Source: Oscillospiraceae bacterium (GTDB lineage Bacteria > Bacillota > Clostridia > Oscillospirales > UBA929). From it: a DNA stretch of 63,271 nt. The translations under genes were made by a program, and so were the position numbers. The stretch covers positions 1 through 63,271 of the forward strand of contig WRAI01000009.1 in the NCBI GenBank assembly GCA_009780275.1. The letters run 5' to 3'. Shown here piece after piece: positions 7,690-16,249 of the stretch. The notes beneath the pieces are model-generated. The model had not been told where the DNA came from, made no database searches, and worked only from the letters and a program-made list of their open reading frames with translations. Positions within the stretch are counted from its first letter, which is position 1, and each line of letters begins with the position of its first letter.

Positions 7690-7750
7690 AGTGAAACGTA
7701 GATTGGGTTCTTAGGAGGATCTCGTTATATCCATTTAACTACGGGGGTAC
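7690..7750 (-). pseudogene. 5' half of a third tRNA-Arg(CCT)-like sequence
   Basis: On the minus strand CCCCCGTAGTTAAATGGATA, ATAACGAGATC and CTCCTAAG resemble the 5' half of a tRNA-Arg(CCT), through the anticodon loop. The 3' half is replaced by unrelated sequence, so it cannot form a tRNA. This suggests an old integration or recombination breakpoint near the anticodon loop. Confidence 0.5.
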
Positions 7751-7801
7751 ATATGATTTTAGTATATATTATCAGATGCAGAAAATCAATAGTGCAAATT
7801 A

Positions 7802-8923
7802 TTATCTGCCTTGGAACAGTACCGAGTTATTTAAAATTTGCGTGCTGTATAAAAACAATACATCAGATTCGGGCGTAAACGTAAAGACATCATCCAACAC
7901 TCGACCATGAATCAGACGGAGGTCAATGAGTACGACTTGGTCATATCCCTCACTCAGTGCAAGAAGGGGTGCAATACTGGAACCAAATGAGTCGCGGAAA
8001 ACATATAAATTGCGCCCGGTTTGATGCCCCGTTTCCAGCCAAATGAGCGGCTGTGGGCCGCGCAGGAAGATGTTGAACGGGTCAACGCTATGAAAGCCGC
8101 GCTCGTCATGAACAGGGCCTTGCTGAATGCCTTGCGGTGTCCAGTAATACGCCGTGACGCCGGGAATATCATGAATGCGCATTATATCAGGGCGCATGGG
8201 CAGAGCCAGTTGTCCGTAGTATGCGCCGCGCCATTCGCCGACAGTCTGAATATCAGTTTGTTGAGGCATGGGAAAGTCCATGGCTTGCGACAAAGCGGCA
8301 ACAACATCCCATAGCCGTGTTTGATCCCAGTGCAGGTCGGTATAATAAAAATCGCCAATAGTCAGTGCAGCGGTGATGTCAATCATTTCAACGTCGGGCA
8401 GCTCCTCTTGAATAATCGCCATGCCGCGAATAGGATCAAGCTCCAGTTGATGGTGAGGTGTGTAGAAGCTCTTGCCGGGGATGACGGAAAAATACAAGTT
8501 TAATCCGTCCATCAACTCAAACAAACTGCCGATTTGTGCAGCACTTCGGCGATACTGCGCTTCGTCAAGCTGTTCGAGGCTGCCGATGCCTGCCTCGCGG
8601 GTGAAGAAGAGACCGTCTTTGCTTGCTTGGCGGAAGATGTGAAACATAGTCATAGCACGTACTGAGCGCAATTGCTCACGGAAAACAAAATTATCGGTTA
8701 CATAGCTGTCAAAGCCGCCGACATTGTGGTCGTTGCCGACCATGAATTCGCCGCTGAAGAGGGTATTTAGCGTAAAATTGGGCGATTGGGCGGGGCGGCG
8801 GCGTTCGCTGTCGATGAACTCGGGCGGGGTAATGACGAAATTTAGCATGGTAAAACTGCCGATGACGATGAAAAAGACAGCCAGCGTGATGATTTCACGT
8901 AATTTTATTTTTGCTGTGCTCAT
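7802..8923 (-). CDS. DHHW-family (AlgJ/AlgX-like) protein of the surface-polymer locus
   Basis: A 373-residue membrane-anchored, extracytoplasmic protein. One N-terminal membrane segment (LREIITLAVFFIVIGSFTML, residues about 8-27) is followed by a SGNH-like domain of the DHHW family. FYYTDLHWDQ near residue 190 is the DHHW-type catalytic box, and YVFRDSFGSS near residue 310 holds the candidate nucleophilic Ser. These proteins work with MBOAT acyltransferases to O-acetylate exopolysaccharides or wall polymers; the MBOAT gene lies 66 bp upstream in the same operon. The start has AGAGG upstream. It is the last gene of the locus; I see no clear terminator after it. Confidence 0.85.
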   Translation of the reverse strand: MSTAKIKLREIITLAVFFIVIGSFTMLNFVITPPEFIDSERRRPAQSPNFTLNTLFSGEFMVGNDHNVGGFDSYVTDNFVFREQLRSVRAMTMFHIFRQASKDGLFFTREAGIGSLEQLDEAQYRRSAAQIGSLFELMDGLNLYFSVIPGKSFYTPHHQLELDPIRGMAIIQEELPDVEMIDITAALTIGDFYYTDLHWDQTRLWDVVAALSQAMDFPMPQQTDIQTVGEWRGAYYGQLALPMRPDIMRIHDIPGVTAYYWTPQGIQQGPVHDERGFHSVDPFNIFLRGPQPLIWLETGHQTGRNLYVFRDSFGSSIAPLLALSEGYDQVVLIDLRLIHGRVLDDVFTFTPESDVLFLYSTQILNNSVLFQGR

Positions 8924-8989
8924 GAGTCCAAACCTCTTAGAATTTCTTAAAAACGGCGCGTAAAGCGGCGGGATTAGTTGAATGTTTGC

Positions 8990-10327
8990 CTAAAAACGTA
9001 CATAGAGTAGCGGGTCGAACGTTGTGTCAACCAGAAACGCCGTTGAGACGATTAAACAGAGCGCTACGGCGACCGGCTCTAACCACCGTACATAGCGTGT
9101 CATAAACAGGCGCCGCGGCAGCTCAGTTGAGCCGATGGCTGCCAGTGCCAGCAAAACGGCATAGCTGCGCAGATAAAACAGTGACAATGGTCCGGCCAGA
9201 CTTTGGGCTTCAAAAACATTGTTGGCGCGGAAAATCATAAAGCTGATTAAAACGATGATCAGTGTATAGATGTGCCGGAAGATGGCCGAGCGGTTTGCTA
9301 AGAAATTGCCCAGCAGTTTCTTCTCGACGAGGAGGACGACAACAAAGAAGAGTCCCCAAAGGATGAAATTCCAAGCTGCGCCCTGCAAGAAGCCGATGAG
9401 AGACCAAACAACGAGGATGTTGAGCCATTGGCGCTTGCGATTACCGCCCATGGGGATGTAGATGTAGTCGCGCAGCCATAATCCGAGCGAGATGTGCCAG
9501 CGCCGCCAAAAATCGGTGATGCTTTGGGCAGTAAGGGGGTAGTTAAAGTTTTCGGTAATGCGGAAGCCGAAGATACGTCCCAGGGCAATAGCCATATCGC
9601 TGTAGCCCGAGAACTGGAAATAGATTTGAAATGTAAAGGACGCCGAGCGCAGTACGATGGCGAGGACGCTTGCCTCGGCGCCCAAAGCCGTCGTCAAATT
9701 GGCCATTGCGCCGCCAATCAGAATGGATTTACCAAGACCAACGGTGAAACGCCGTATGCCCTCGTAAAAATCATTGAATGTACTTTTACGTTGGGTCAGT
9801 GCCGGTATGATGTCGGCGTAGCGCACGATGGGGCCCGCCATAACTTGCGGGAACAGCATGACATAGGTCGCCAATGTCAGCGGATTCTTTTGCACTTGGA
9901 CGGTGCCGCGATAGAGGTCAATATTGTAGCTCAGCAACTGGAAGGTATAAAAGCTGATGCCGAGCGGTACAATCAACCATGTCAGTTCAGAAATGCCGAG
10001 GCCTGTAATGGCGTTGAAATTTTCGATAAAGAAGTTGGTATACTTAAAAAACATCAGCCCGGCCAGACCGACGACAATGCTCAAAATCAAAGTGACACGC
10101 GCTTTAAGTGTGCCATGCCATTTGTGGATAAACAACCCGAAGAGCCAGGCCAAAAAGACTTGACCCAAAATCAGAAATAGAAATTTCGGTCCGCCCCAAG
10201 CATAGAAAACCATGCTGGCAATTAGCAATACCATATTGCGCAACGGGATCTTGTTGGGCGTTATAAAATAGATGATGAGTAGGGCAGGCAAGAAGTAGTA
10301 TAGGAACTCAATGCTGGCGAACATCAT
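8990..10327 (-). CDS. MBOAT family O-acyltransferase (AlgI/DltB-like)
   Basis: A 445-residue polytopic membrane protein that moves acetyl groups across the membrane onto an extracellular glycopolymer. The start at 10327 is chosen because AAGGAG precedes it and MMFASIEFLYYFLPALL is the usual N-terminus of the family. Hallmarks are FYAWGGPKFLFLI, LGISFYTFQLLSY, the GPIVRYADI loop, and the catalytic region FWRRWHISLGLWLRDY, with the His essential in AlgI and DltB. Many hydrophobic segments cover the whole length. The DHHW partner follows directly, the classical acetyltransferase/transferase pair. Acetyl is inferred as the acyl group from homologues. Confidence 0.9.
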   Translation of the reverse strand: MMFASIEFLYYFLPALLIIYFITPNKIPLRNMVLLIASMVFYAWGGPKFLFLILGQVFLAWLFGLFIHKWHGTLKARVTLILSIVVGLAGLMFFKYTNFFIENFNAITGLGISELTWLIVPLGISFYTFQLLSYNIDLYRGTVQVQKNPLTLATYVMLFPQVMAGPIVRYADIIPALTQRKSTFNDFYEGIRRFTVGLGKSILIGGAMANLTTALGAEASVLAIVLRSASFTFQIYFQFSGYSDMAIALGRIFGFRITENFNYPLTAQSITDFWRRWHISLGLWLRDYIYIPMGGNRKRQWLNILVVWSLIGFLQGAAWNFILWGLFFVVVLLVEKKLLGNFLANRSAIFRHIYTLIIVLISFMIFRANNVFEAQSLAGPLSLFYLRSYAVLLALAAIGSTELPRRLFMTRYVRWLEPVAVALCLIVSTAFLVDTTFDPLLYVRF

Positions 10328-10482
10328 AAGGCGATCTCCTTGGTGAACGACGGTCGTTAAGCGTATGAAAGCGATGGCGGAAAACATTTGTCTTCACTAA
10401 AAAAATAGAGGGGGATTTTTATTTTTGCGTACGGTGTAAAGAAAAATGTCTAGCCGTGCTATATCACAGTGCTACAATGGGG

Positions 10483-10511
10483 CAAGGGCGGCAGATAAGT
10501 TGCCGCCCTTG
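10483..10511 (-). terminator. 11-bp GC-rich hairpin downstream of the lipoprotein gene
   Basis: Arms CAAGGGCGGCA and TGCCGCCCTTG are perfectly complementary with a 7-base loop, 19 bp past the stop of the lipoprotein gene. There is no good U-tract, so it may only reduce readthrough or protect the upstream transcript. Confidence 0.5.
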
Positions 10512-10529
10512 TAAGGTGTTTAGTATTCT

Positions 10530-11264
10530 CTATTCGTTATCGTTGTCAATCACATCAATGCCGCCGTTATTGGCGTCGAAAACATAGTCACTATCGCCGT
10601 CAATCTCCATGCCACCAATGTCTTCCATGCCGCCGCCGAAACCAAAGCCGCCGTCAGGATCTTCATCCCACCAGACTTCGCCGTCCCATTCAAAGAAGAC
10701 GTTGGCAGTCACATTGACGCCGAGTGTTTCATTAAATGCCGCGGCAAGGGCATCGCGTTGGCCGGCCTTTCCGGAAGCCAAGAGGACATAGTTGCCGGCC
10801 TGCATGACCATTGACCAGTCGGGAGAAACACAAATCCATTTGCGCGGATCAAACCCGCTTGCCAGCGCGCCGGCAAGACGAGCGGCATCGGCAGCATTTT
10901 CCGTTTCGAATAAGAAGGCTTCTTGGGGGAGTGTTGCAATCATGGACAATGCGTGTGAAACATTGACAACATCATTCTCAAACTGCGTCATGGTAATGCC
11001 GAGTTGATTTTCAACATACACCGGAATCTCGTCTTCGCCAATCCATTCATTGGGAAAAGATTCCATCATGCTGGGGAACAACATGTCAAAATCGTCGAGG
11101 TTGGCGTTGGCTTCTTCAATGATGGCAGTCAGCATAGCGCCGGTGTTGGCAAAGTTGTGGTCAACATCAACATTATTGCCTGCGCCACCGCTGTCACCAT
11201 TACAGGCCGCCAGTATGGCCAACATGAATACTAAGCAAAGTGAAAGTGTCAGAATTTTTTTCAT
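10530..11264 (-). CDS. Acidic lipoprotein, DUF4358-like
   Basis: A 244-residue lipoprotein. The start at 11264 has AAGGAG ten bases upstream and gives MKKILTLSLCLVFMLAILAAC, a signal peptide with lipobox LAAC. The central part (FLFETENAADAARLAGALAS, then VMQAGNYVLLASGKAGQRDA) resembles DUF4358 lipoproteins, which are often found near MBOAT/DHHW genes in clostridia; I judge this from pattern only. The C-terminal 60 residues are a glycine- and aspartate-rich acidic tail. Probably an accessory of the surface-polymer acetylation module on the outer face of the membrane. Confidence 0.75.
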   Translation of the reverse strand: MKKILTLSLCLVFMLAILAACNGDSGGAGNNVDVDHNFANTGAMLTAIIEEANANLDDFDMLFPSMMESFPNEWIGEDEIPVYVENQLGITMTQFENDVVNVSHALSMIATLPQEAFLFETENAADAARLAGALASGFDPRKWICVSPDWSMVMQAGNYVLLASGKAGQRDALAAAFNETLGVNVTANVFFEWDGEVWWDEDPDGGFGFGGGMEDIGGMEIDGDSDYVFDANNGGIDVIDNDNE

Positions 11265-11410
11265 GTACAGAAATCTCCTTAATATTTGATATATGTTTTG
11301 CACATTGTAAGGCTCATTATACACGAAATGTCAAGCAATTGTCAATAGGTGGCTTGTAAACAATCTGTAAATCCCGATTTTATATTATGAACAAGAATGA
11401 TATGTGCTGT

Positions 11411-12142
11411 TTACAACAGCCTGTTATCGCTTAGCTTCCTGTACATATCTTGGCCATAGACAAGGTCATCGGCGTTGTCAATTTCAAAGCAGGCGCGGCC
11501 GCCGATTTCCAAAGGCAAAACATTGGTTGCATGGCTAATTTCGTTGAAAGCGTTTTCGGCGTATACGCTTGTGTTGCCGGCAAGGCAAAACCGTTCAATT
11601 TCTTGCAGCCACAGCAGCCAATCGGCTTTGCATAGTTTGTACATTGGCTGAGCATAGCGCGACTGTGCGCAAAATTCATGTACGCCGACGCGGCGAACGC
11701 GGCCGTCTTGTACGACGGCTTTGAAATCTTTTTTCGGCAGGGGCAATGTTGTGTCTGTGACCATGATGCTGTTTGGTGAATCTAACGCGTTGTGCAATAC
11801 GCTGCGCTCAAAGACCAAATCGCCGTGTAGCAGCAAAATGTCATCTTGCAGCATGTCTTTGGCCAGATAGATCGAATAGATATAGTTGGTTTGCTCAAAC
11901 TTGTCATTGTGGACAAACGTGATGTTCAGGTCGGAGTAGCGTGCCGCAATGTGGGCTTGCAACTTTTCGGCAAACGCGCCGGTCGTGATGCAGATATCGG
12001 TCAGTCCCGTCTCAATGAGCAGTTTGAGCTGTGCATCAAGTATCGTTGCGTCATTGGCGACCTCAACGAGACACTTGCAAGTAAATTCGGTTAAGCTGCC
12101 CATGCGTACACCGCGGCCGGAGTTTAAGATAAGTGCTTTCAT
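11411..12142 (-). CDS. LicC-like nucleotidyltransferase (sugar/choline-phosphate)
   Basis: A 243-residue cytoplasmic NTP transferase. The N-terminal loop LNSGRGVRMGSLTEFTCKCL matches the G-x-G-x-R...T...K signature, and LLLHGDLVFE holds the metal-binding Asp. Overall it resembles LicC-type phosphocholine cytidylyltransferases more than hexose-phosphate enzymes, so CDP-choline or a similar activated alcohol for decorating the polymer is the best guess; the substrate is not proven by the sequence. Its start overlaps the stop of the upstream YidC-glycerophosphotransferase gene by four bases (ATGA), indicating translational coupling within the locus. Confidence 0.75.
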   Translation of the reverse strand: MKALILNSGRGVRMGSLTEFTCKCLVEVANDATILDAQLKLLIETGLTDICITTGAFAEKLQAHIAARYSDLNITFVHNDKFEQTNYIYSIYLAKDMLQDDILLLHGDLVFERSVLHNALDSPNSIMVTDTTLPLPKKDFKAVVQDGRVRRVGVHEFCAQSRYAQPMYKLCKADWLLWLQEIERFCLAGNTSVYAENAFNEISHATNVLPLEIGGRACFEIDNADDLVYGQDMYRKLSDNRLL

Positions 12143-14223
12143 GCCTGCTTCCTGCTTTCCAGCTGCTGAATAATATACTTACCGCCCGCCTCGCCGTTGC
12201 GGCCGGGATGGTAAAGGTATTTTTCCTTGGCTTGTACGATCTGCTCTTTGTAGCCGCCTTGGTTTGACAGCAGTTGTGTGACGGTTTGGTTGAGGTTATC
12301 CGTGTCATCGGGGTCAACCGATACGCCGACCATGTCGCGCAGAACGATGTCTACGACTTCGATCTCAGGGCCGAATTGCTCATAGTTAGGATTCATGACC
12401 TTCATCGGCGTGTTGATGAAAACACAGGGACGTAGTGTGCAGTAGGCAAATTCAAACGCGATATTGGACCAATCGGTGATGAGCAGGTCAGCGGTAAAGA
12501 CCGAGGTGTTGTCGGCAAAATCCAAGACGAAAGTAATGTCGCCGTTGTTGGCGTATCGCTCTTGCAGGGCGTTCATGCGTGAGGGAAAGAGGCGGATATA
12601 TTGTGGGTGGGGACGGATGATAATCTCATAGCCCTGATCGATCAGCGATGACAGCATGGGATCAATGCACAAGTCGAGCAAGTTGTCTTGCTGCCATGAC
12701 GGGGCGATGAGGATCTTGGGGCGACTGTCGTCTGCAAGCTTTTCATTGCGCGTTTGCGGTAAAGTTTGATATGATTCTGCCAGTTGGTCATATAAGCCGT
12801 AGCCGGCCTTGACCAGCTTCTTGCGCGGCAAATCGGCCAACGCTTCGCGGCGGCGCACTTCGTTGTTTTGATGTTGGCCGACGCAGAGTATCGTGTTAAA
12901 ATGATCGCAGGCGGCTTCTTTCATAGTGACGTGCAGACTTGCCATGCTGTGCGGAATGAAGATATACTCAATGTCGTCACGCACGATGGAGCGCTTCATG
13001 TGGAAGGTTTGCAGGTCGGGTACAGTGGTGACCATAATATCGGTATTCAGGCGCAGCATAAGCCCGATGGTTTTGCGTTGGCCGGCATAGTAGGGGATAA
13101 TGCGGTCGTTGTCGTGCTTGAACACGCCGTCGTCTGGGTCATTGGTCAAGTAGTGGATGGTCGCGTCGCTGTGCGCCAAAATATAGTCGATGATATTTTT
13201 ATAATACCTATACTGCCCGCCGCTGAGGGCGTAAAAGACAAGCTGTTTTTTCGCTGCGGCAAATCGTGCTGCGTCAGCTTTTTCACGGGATTTGAGCCCT
13301 TTGTTGCGCACGCGCTCTTGACGCAGTTGCTCGGGCGTCTTGCGTGTAGCCTGGATGTGGGCGATGGCGTCACCGGCCAGCTTTTTGGGCGGCAGAAGTG
13401 CATTCAGCAAATAGACCACGCCAATGGCAGTGAGGTTGCCGATCGTCCAGTACAGCCCGACACCCACTGGCAGAACAGCGGCGAAATAGACAGATAGGCA
13501 GACGGTAAAGATAATCAAACCGTAGTTGGTGCGGCGGCTTTGACTGATGGCGCCGGGGCTGATAGCATTTTGTACCAGTGAGAAAATCAGCGCGGCAAGC
13601 CCCGACAGCAGAATGATAATCAATTCAATCGAGGGTTGTGCCAGTGACGGTGTCGCACCTAAATTGAGGCCAAGAAAGTGCAGATTCGTGCCCTGTATTT
13701 GAGCAAACACCTCATAGCCATTGGGATATGCCGACAATGCTTCACGGAAAGCCGGCCAATTTTCGGGGTGTTGGAAAGCTTCGAGAACATTCAATTGCGC
13801 TGCGAATCCGCCTGAAGAGCCATCCATACCGCGCACGGTGGTCACCAGGGTATCAATGATTTGGCTGTCCAGGCGCAACATGTGTTGCAATGGGTGGTAC
13901 ATAACTTGCAGCATGCCCATAATCAAAAACAACTGCACAAGCAGCGGCAACAGCCCGACCAGCGGGCTGTATTTTTCACGCTTGAACAAGTCGTATTGCG
14001 CTTCGTGCAGCGCGTCGCCGGTATAGCGCTGTTTCAAGATATACAGCTCGGGTTGCAGGCGAAGCAGGCGAATGGAGTTTTTGTGCGCGACAAGCATGAT
14101 GGGAAACAGAACAGCCTTGACAATGACGGCAAACGCCAAAATCGCCAGTCCGTAACTGTCGAACAGGCGATAGGGGATGTATATGATAAATCCTAAGGGT
14201 GTGCCTAAAACCGTGTTAATCAT
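12139..14223 (-). CDS. YidC/Oxa1 - CDP-glycerol glycerophosphotransferase fusion
   Basis: A 694-residue two-domain protein. Residues 1-290 are a YidC/Oxa1-type membrane insertase domain: N-terminal hydrophobic helix, the cytosolic hairpin RLLRLQPELYILKQRYTGD, then FSLVQNAISPGAISQSRRTN and LPVGVGLYWTIGNLTAIGVV. After a basic linker, residues 320-690 form a TagB/TagF-like glycerophosphotransferase: IFIPHSMAS, KILIAPSWQQ, YEIIIRPHPQY and DLLITDWSNIAFEFAY. TagF-type enzymes add glycerol phosphate from CDP-glycerol to teichoic-acid chains at the membrane face. Here the YidC part may serve as a membrane anchor or assist flipping or assembly; that is inference. Both gene junctions are four-base ATGA overlaps. 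No frameshift or stop lies at the domain border. Confidence 0.88.
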   Translation of the reverse strand: MINTVLGTPLGFIIYIPYRLFDSYGLAILAFAVIVKAVLFPIMLVAHKNSIRLLRLQPELYILKQRYTGDALHEAQYDLFKREKYSPLVGLLPLLVQLFLIMGMLQVMYHPLQHMLRLDSQIIDTLVTTVRGMDGSSGGFAAQLNVLEAFQHPENWPAFREALSAYPNGYEVFAQIQGTNLHFLGLNLGATPSLAQPSIELIIILLSGLAALIFSLVQNAISPGAISQSRRTNYGLIIFTVCLSVYFAAVLPVGVGLYWTIGNLTAIGVVYLLNALLPPKKLAGDAIAHIQATRKTPEQLRQERVRNKGLKSREKADAARFAAAKKQLVFYALSGGQYRYYKNIIDYILAHSDATIHYLTNDPDDGVFKHDNDRIIPYYAGQRKTIGLMLRLNTDIMVTTVPDLQTFHMKRSIVRDDIEYIFIPHSMASLHVTMKEAACDHFNTILCVGQHQNNEVRRREALADLPRKKLVKAGYGLYDQLAESYQTLPQTRNEKLADDSRPKILIAPSWQQDNLLDLCIDPMLSSLIDQGYEIIIRPHPQYIRLFPSRMNALQERYANNGDITFVLDFADNTSVFTADLLITDWSNIAFEFAYCTLRPCVFINTPMKVMNPNYEQFGPEIEVVDIVLRDMVGVSVDPDDTDNLNQTVTQLLSNQGGYKEQIVQAKEKYLYHPGRNGEAGGKYIIQQLESRKQA

Positions 14224-14408
14224 TCGTCGTCAAGCATGTCAACGGCGTCTTCTTGAACATCATTTTGCGGTGTGTTGCCCGCGTTTTTGTCGCGGGAGAA
14301 CAGGCCGCGAATCTTACGGCGAAAGGCAAACAAAAGGCCGCCGCCCACGGCGACGATGGCGATAATTACTTGCAGCAACATGCCGCCAAATCCCGGGTCC
14401 AGATACAT
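14220..14408 (-). CDS. Small single-span membrane protein
   Basis: A 62-residue protein starting MYLDPGFGGMLLQVIIAIVA, with one transmembrane helix (about residues 9-27), a basic cytoplasmic RRKIRGLF segment and an acidic tail. The Y-x-DPG-x-G-M-L N-terminus is shared by small proteins seen beside sulfatase- and phosphotransferase-type surface genes in Firmicutes. It overlaps the YidC fusion gene by four bases and follows the sulfatase gene by 70 bp, so it is firmly in the operon. Role unknown; a scaffold for the polymer enzymes is plausible. Confidence 0.75.
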   Translation of the reverse strand: MYLDPGFGGMLLQVIIAIVAVGGGLLFAFRRKIRGLFSRDKNAGNTPQNDVQEDAVDMLDDE

Positions 14409-14478
14409 AATGTTTTCATCCTTTGTGTGAGAATATTTATTTAGATGTCAGAGGCACATTCGGTGACCGCGCCCCATG

Positions 14479-15978
14479 TTACGGCAACAACGCGTAATTT
14501 TCGCCAACAAACCGATTGACAAGCTCGCGGGTGATGTTTCGCGGTTCGAGGGGGGCGTCCAAGCCGCCATATGCAGGGGGGATTCGTACGGCACTGAACG
14601 TGGAGTGGATTAGCGTTAAGATTTGCTCCATCGGGTAGCCTTGTTCGACCAAATGTCCCTGAGTTCCCGGGAGGTGAAACCCGTGGTCGGATTGCAGCAC
14701 GATGACGGCGTTTGGATTTTCGCTCAGCACCAGGTCGATGTGATACAGCATTTGTTCGGTGGCGTACTCAAATGCCGGCGGGTATAGGTAGTATCTGGAA
14801 CTGCCGCCGGTCAAAGGATTATCAAGCAAGTGTGTGTACATAAACTCCCGCCAAAGAAAATGCGCTTCGGGCACGAAATTTTCATCACGGGTTTGCACCA
14901 ATATACGTTCCGGTTCAGGATCGAAACGGAGGGGTGTTGCCAATGTTAAAAGCCGCGCCAAATCGCCGTCGGGAAAGCGGCGCCAAAGCGGCAGGGTGTA
15001 GCGGTGTTCGACGCTTAGATGATCAAGATTAGACGGTATGCGATCGCGCACATTGCCGATGATTTCAATATCATACCTGGCGGCGATAAGCGCGGCAAAC
15101 AGTTCGTAGTTGGGAATAAGATTGTCGACATAAGTCAGCCCGACTTGCGTCAACGCATCTGACAAGGCTTGTGTTTTGGACGCGCGCAATTCGTTTTCGT
15201 GTTTGGCTAAGAGTTCACCCCAAAAGCTGTCGTAAAATGCCGGAGAGAGCAGAGCCGGCAACGCCGCATACGTGAAACCCGCGTTGAGGGAGGCGTTGGG
15301 ATAAATCAAAAAGCCGCGTTCAGCAAGGGCGTCGCGCAAGGCTTGCTGGTCTTCGCCCCAAAAATCTTCCACCGTTTCGAGGCTCATCATGCCGTCCATA
15401 TGAAACCAATAGATGTCGGGGCGAGATATGTCACGGTCGACATTGAAGCCTTGTTTGATATAAAACAGTGTTTCATTTTCAACATTGGCGCGGGCGCGGG
15501 CGAGTATGATTTGTTGGTTGACGCCGGGGAACAGATTGAACAAAAATAATGCGATAACGGCAAAAGTAAATGCGTCGAAGGCGGGACGGATTTTTTCGAA
15601 GGGCGGCTTGAACTTGCGGAGCAGCAACACTGCGGCGGCGAAGCCGATGAACAGCAAAGTTATGAGTGTGATGCGACGGCCGAATATCCGGCCGATGCGC
15701 GAAGAGAAGCGAAAAACAGGCTCAAAAAGCCAAAAAGCTACCCAAAATCCAAGGGTGACCAGCAGCGCGGCTTGCCGGCTTTTGAGGAACAATTGCAAGA
15801 ATATAAAGAAGAGCAGACTTGCGACGGCAAAAAACGCAGCGACAATCAGCACATGAGTGAAAAAAAGGAAGCTGTCGGCGTGGTTGCGGTTGTACAGACG
15901 AAACAACAAAATGCTTGGCAGCAACGCTACTGCAATATAATACAAAATGCAGTCAAAGTGGAATTTTTTCTCGGACAT
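14479..15978 (-). CDS. Membrane sulfatase / LTA-synthase-like enzyme
   Basis: A 499-residue protein of the alkaline phosphatase superfamily. The start at 15978 is chosen for its AAGGAG upstream and MSEKKFHFD N-terminus. Residues about 10-165 contain four to five membrane helices; the rest is an extracytoplasmic catalytic domain. DIYWFHMDGM provides the first metal ligand, FTYAALPALLS a candidate Thr nucleophile, and SDHGFHLPGTQGH the Asp-His metal site. This layout matches LTA-synthase or phosphoglycerol/phosphoethanolamine transferases rather than secreted sulfatases. It is the first gene of the surface-polymer operon, behind a promoter at 16018-16046. Confidence 0.83.
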   Translation of the reverse strand: MSEKKFHFDCILYYIAVALLPSILLFRLYNRNHADSFLFFTHVLIVAAFFAVASLLFFIFLQLFLKSRQAALLVTLGFWVAFWLFEPVFRFSSRIGRIFGRRITLITLLFIGFAAAVLLLRKFKPPFEKIRPAFDAFTFAVIALFLFNLFPGVNQQIILARARANVENETLFYIKQGFNVDRDISRPDIYWFHMDGMMSLETVEDFWGEDQQALRDALAERGFLIYPNASLNAGFTYAALPALLSPAFYDSFWGELLAKHENELRASKTQALSDALTQVGLTYVDNLIPNYELFAALIAARYDIEIIGNVRDRIPSNLDHLSVEHRYTLPLWRRFPDGDLARLLTLATPLRFDPEPERILVQTRDENFVPEAHFLWREFMYTHLLDNPLTGGSSRYYLYPPAFEYATEQMLYHIDLVLSENPNAVIVLQSDHGFHLPGTQGHLVEQGYPMEQILTLIHSTFSAVRIPPAYGGLDAPLEPRNITRELVNRFVGENYALLP

Positions 15979-16017
15979 GGGAAATGCGCTCCTTGTTGAA
16001 ATGTTATTTAACGACCT

Positions 16018-16046
16018 AGTATAGCACATTGTGTCAGAAAACGCAA
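16018..16046 (-). promoter_or_regulatory. Promoter of the surface-polymer operon
   Basis: Minus strand TTGCGT (16041-16046), 17-base spacer, TATACT (16018-16023), 40 bp upstream of the sulfatase-like gene. Confidence 0.65.
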
Positions 16047-16060
16047 GGGCAAAGATGTAC

Positions 16061-16089
16061 TTGTTATTTTTTAGCCGGTGTGATATACT
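16061..16089 (+). promoter_or_regulatory. Promoter of the cysteine-rich hypothetical gene
   Basis: TTGTTA (16061-16066), 17-base spacer, TATACT (16084-16089), about 50 bp before the ATG at 16139. It lies back to back with the surface-polymer promoter. Confidence 0.6.
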
Positions 16090-16138
16090 GAATGCAGTAC
16101 ATTAGTTTCGAAAGTGATTTTGCGGGGAGACAGTATAC

Positions 16139-16249
16139 ATGATAGACATACAATCATATCAAGAGTATTTGCGCGACAACGGGTACGGCAAAGGAACCGA
16201 GGAGCACAAACGGCGCATTGGCCGAGCAGCTCAATGCCATCATAGCTGA
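16139..16249 (+). pseudogene. 5' piece of the cysteine-rich gene, out of frame
   Basis: The ATG at 16139 has GGGGAG upstream and starts MIDIQSYQEYLRDNGYGKG, continuing EEHKRR before running out of frame to a stop at 16249. Removing one G from the GG at 16220-16221 joins it smoothly to the long frame as HKRRIAEQLNAIIAEN. The true start is therefore probably 16139, with a one-base insertion in this copy or in the assembly. Confidence 0.65.

Noticed and set aside
9494..10180. 228-codon frame antisense to the MBOAT gene
   Set aside because: Fully inside a strongly supported gene, with no ribosome-binding site or domain.
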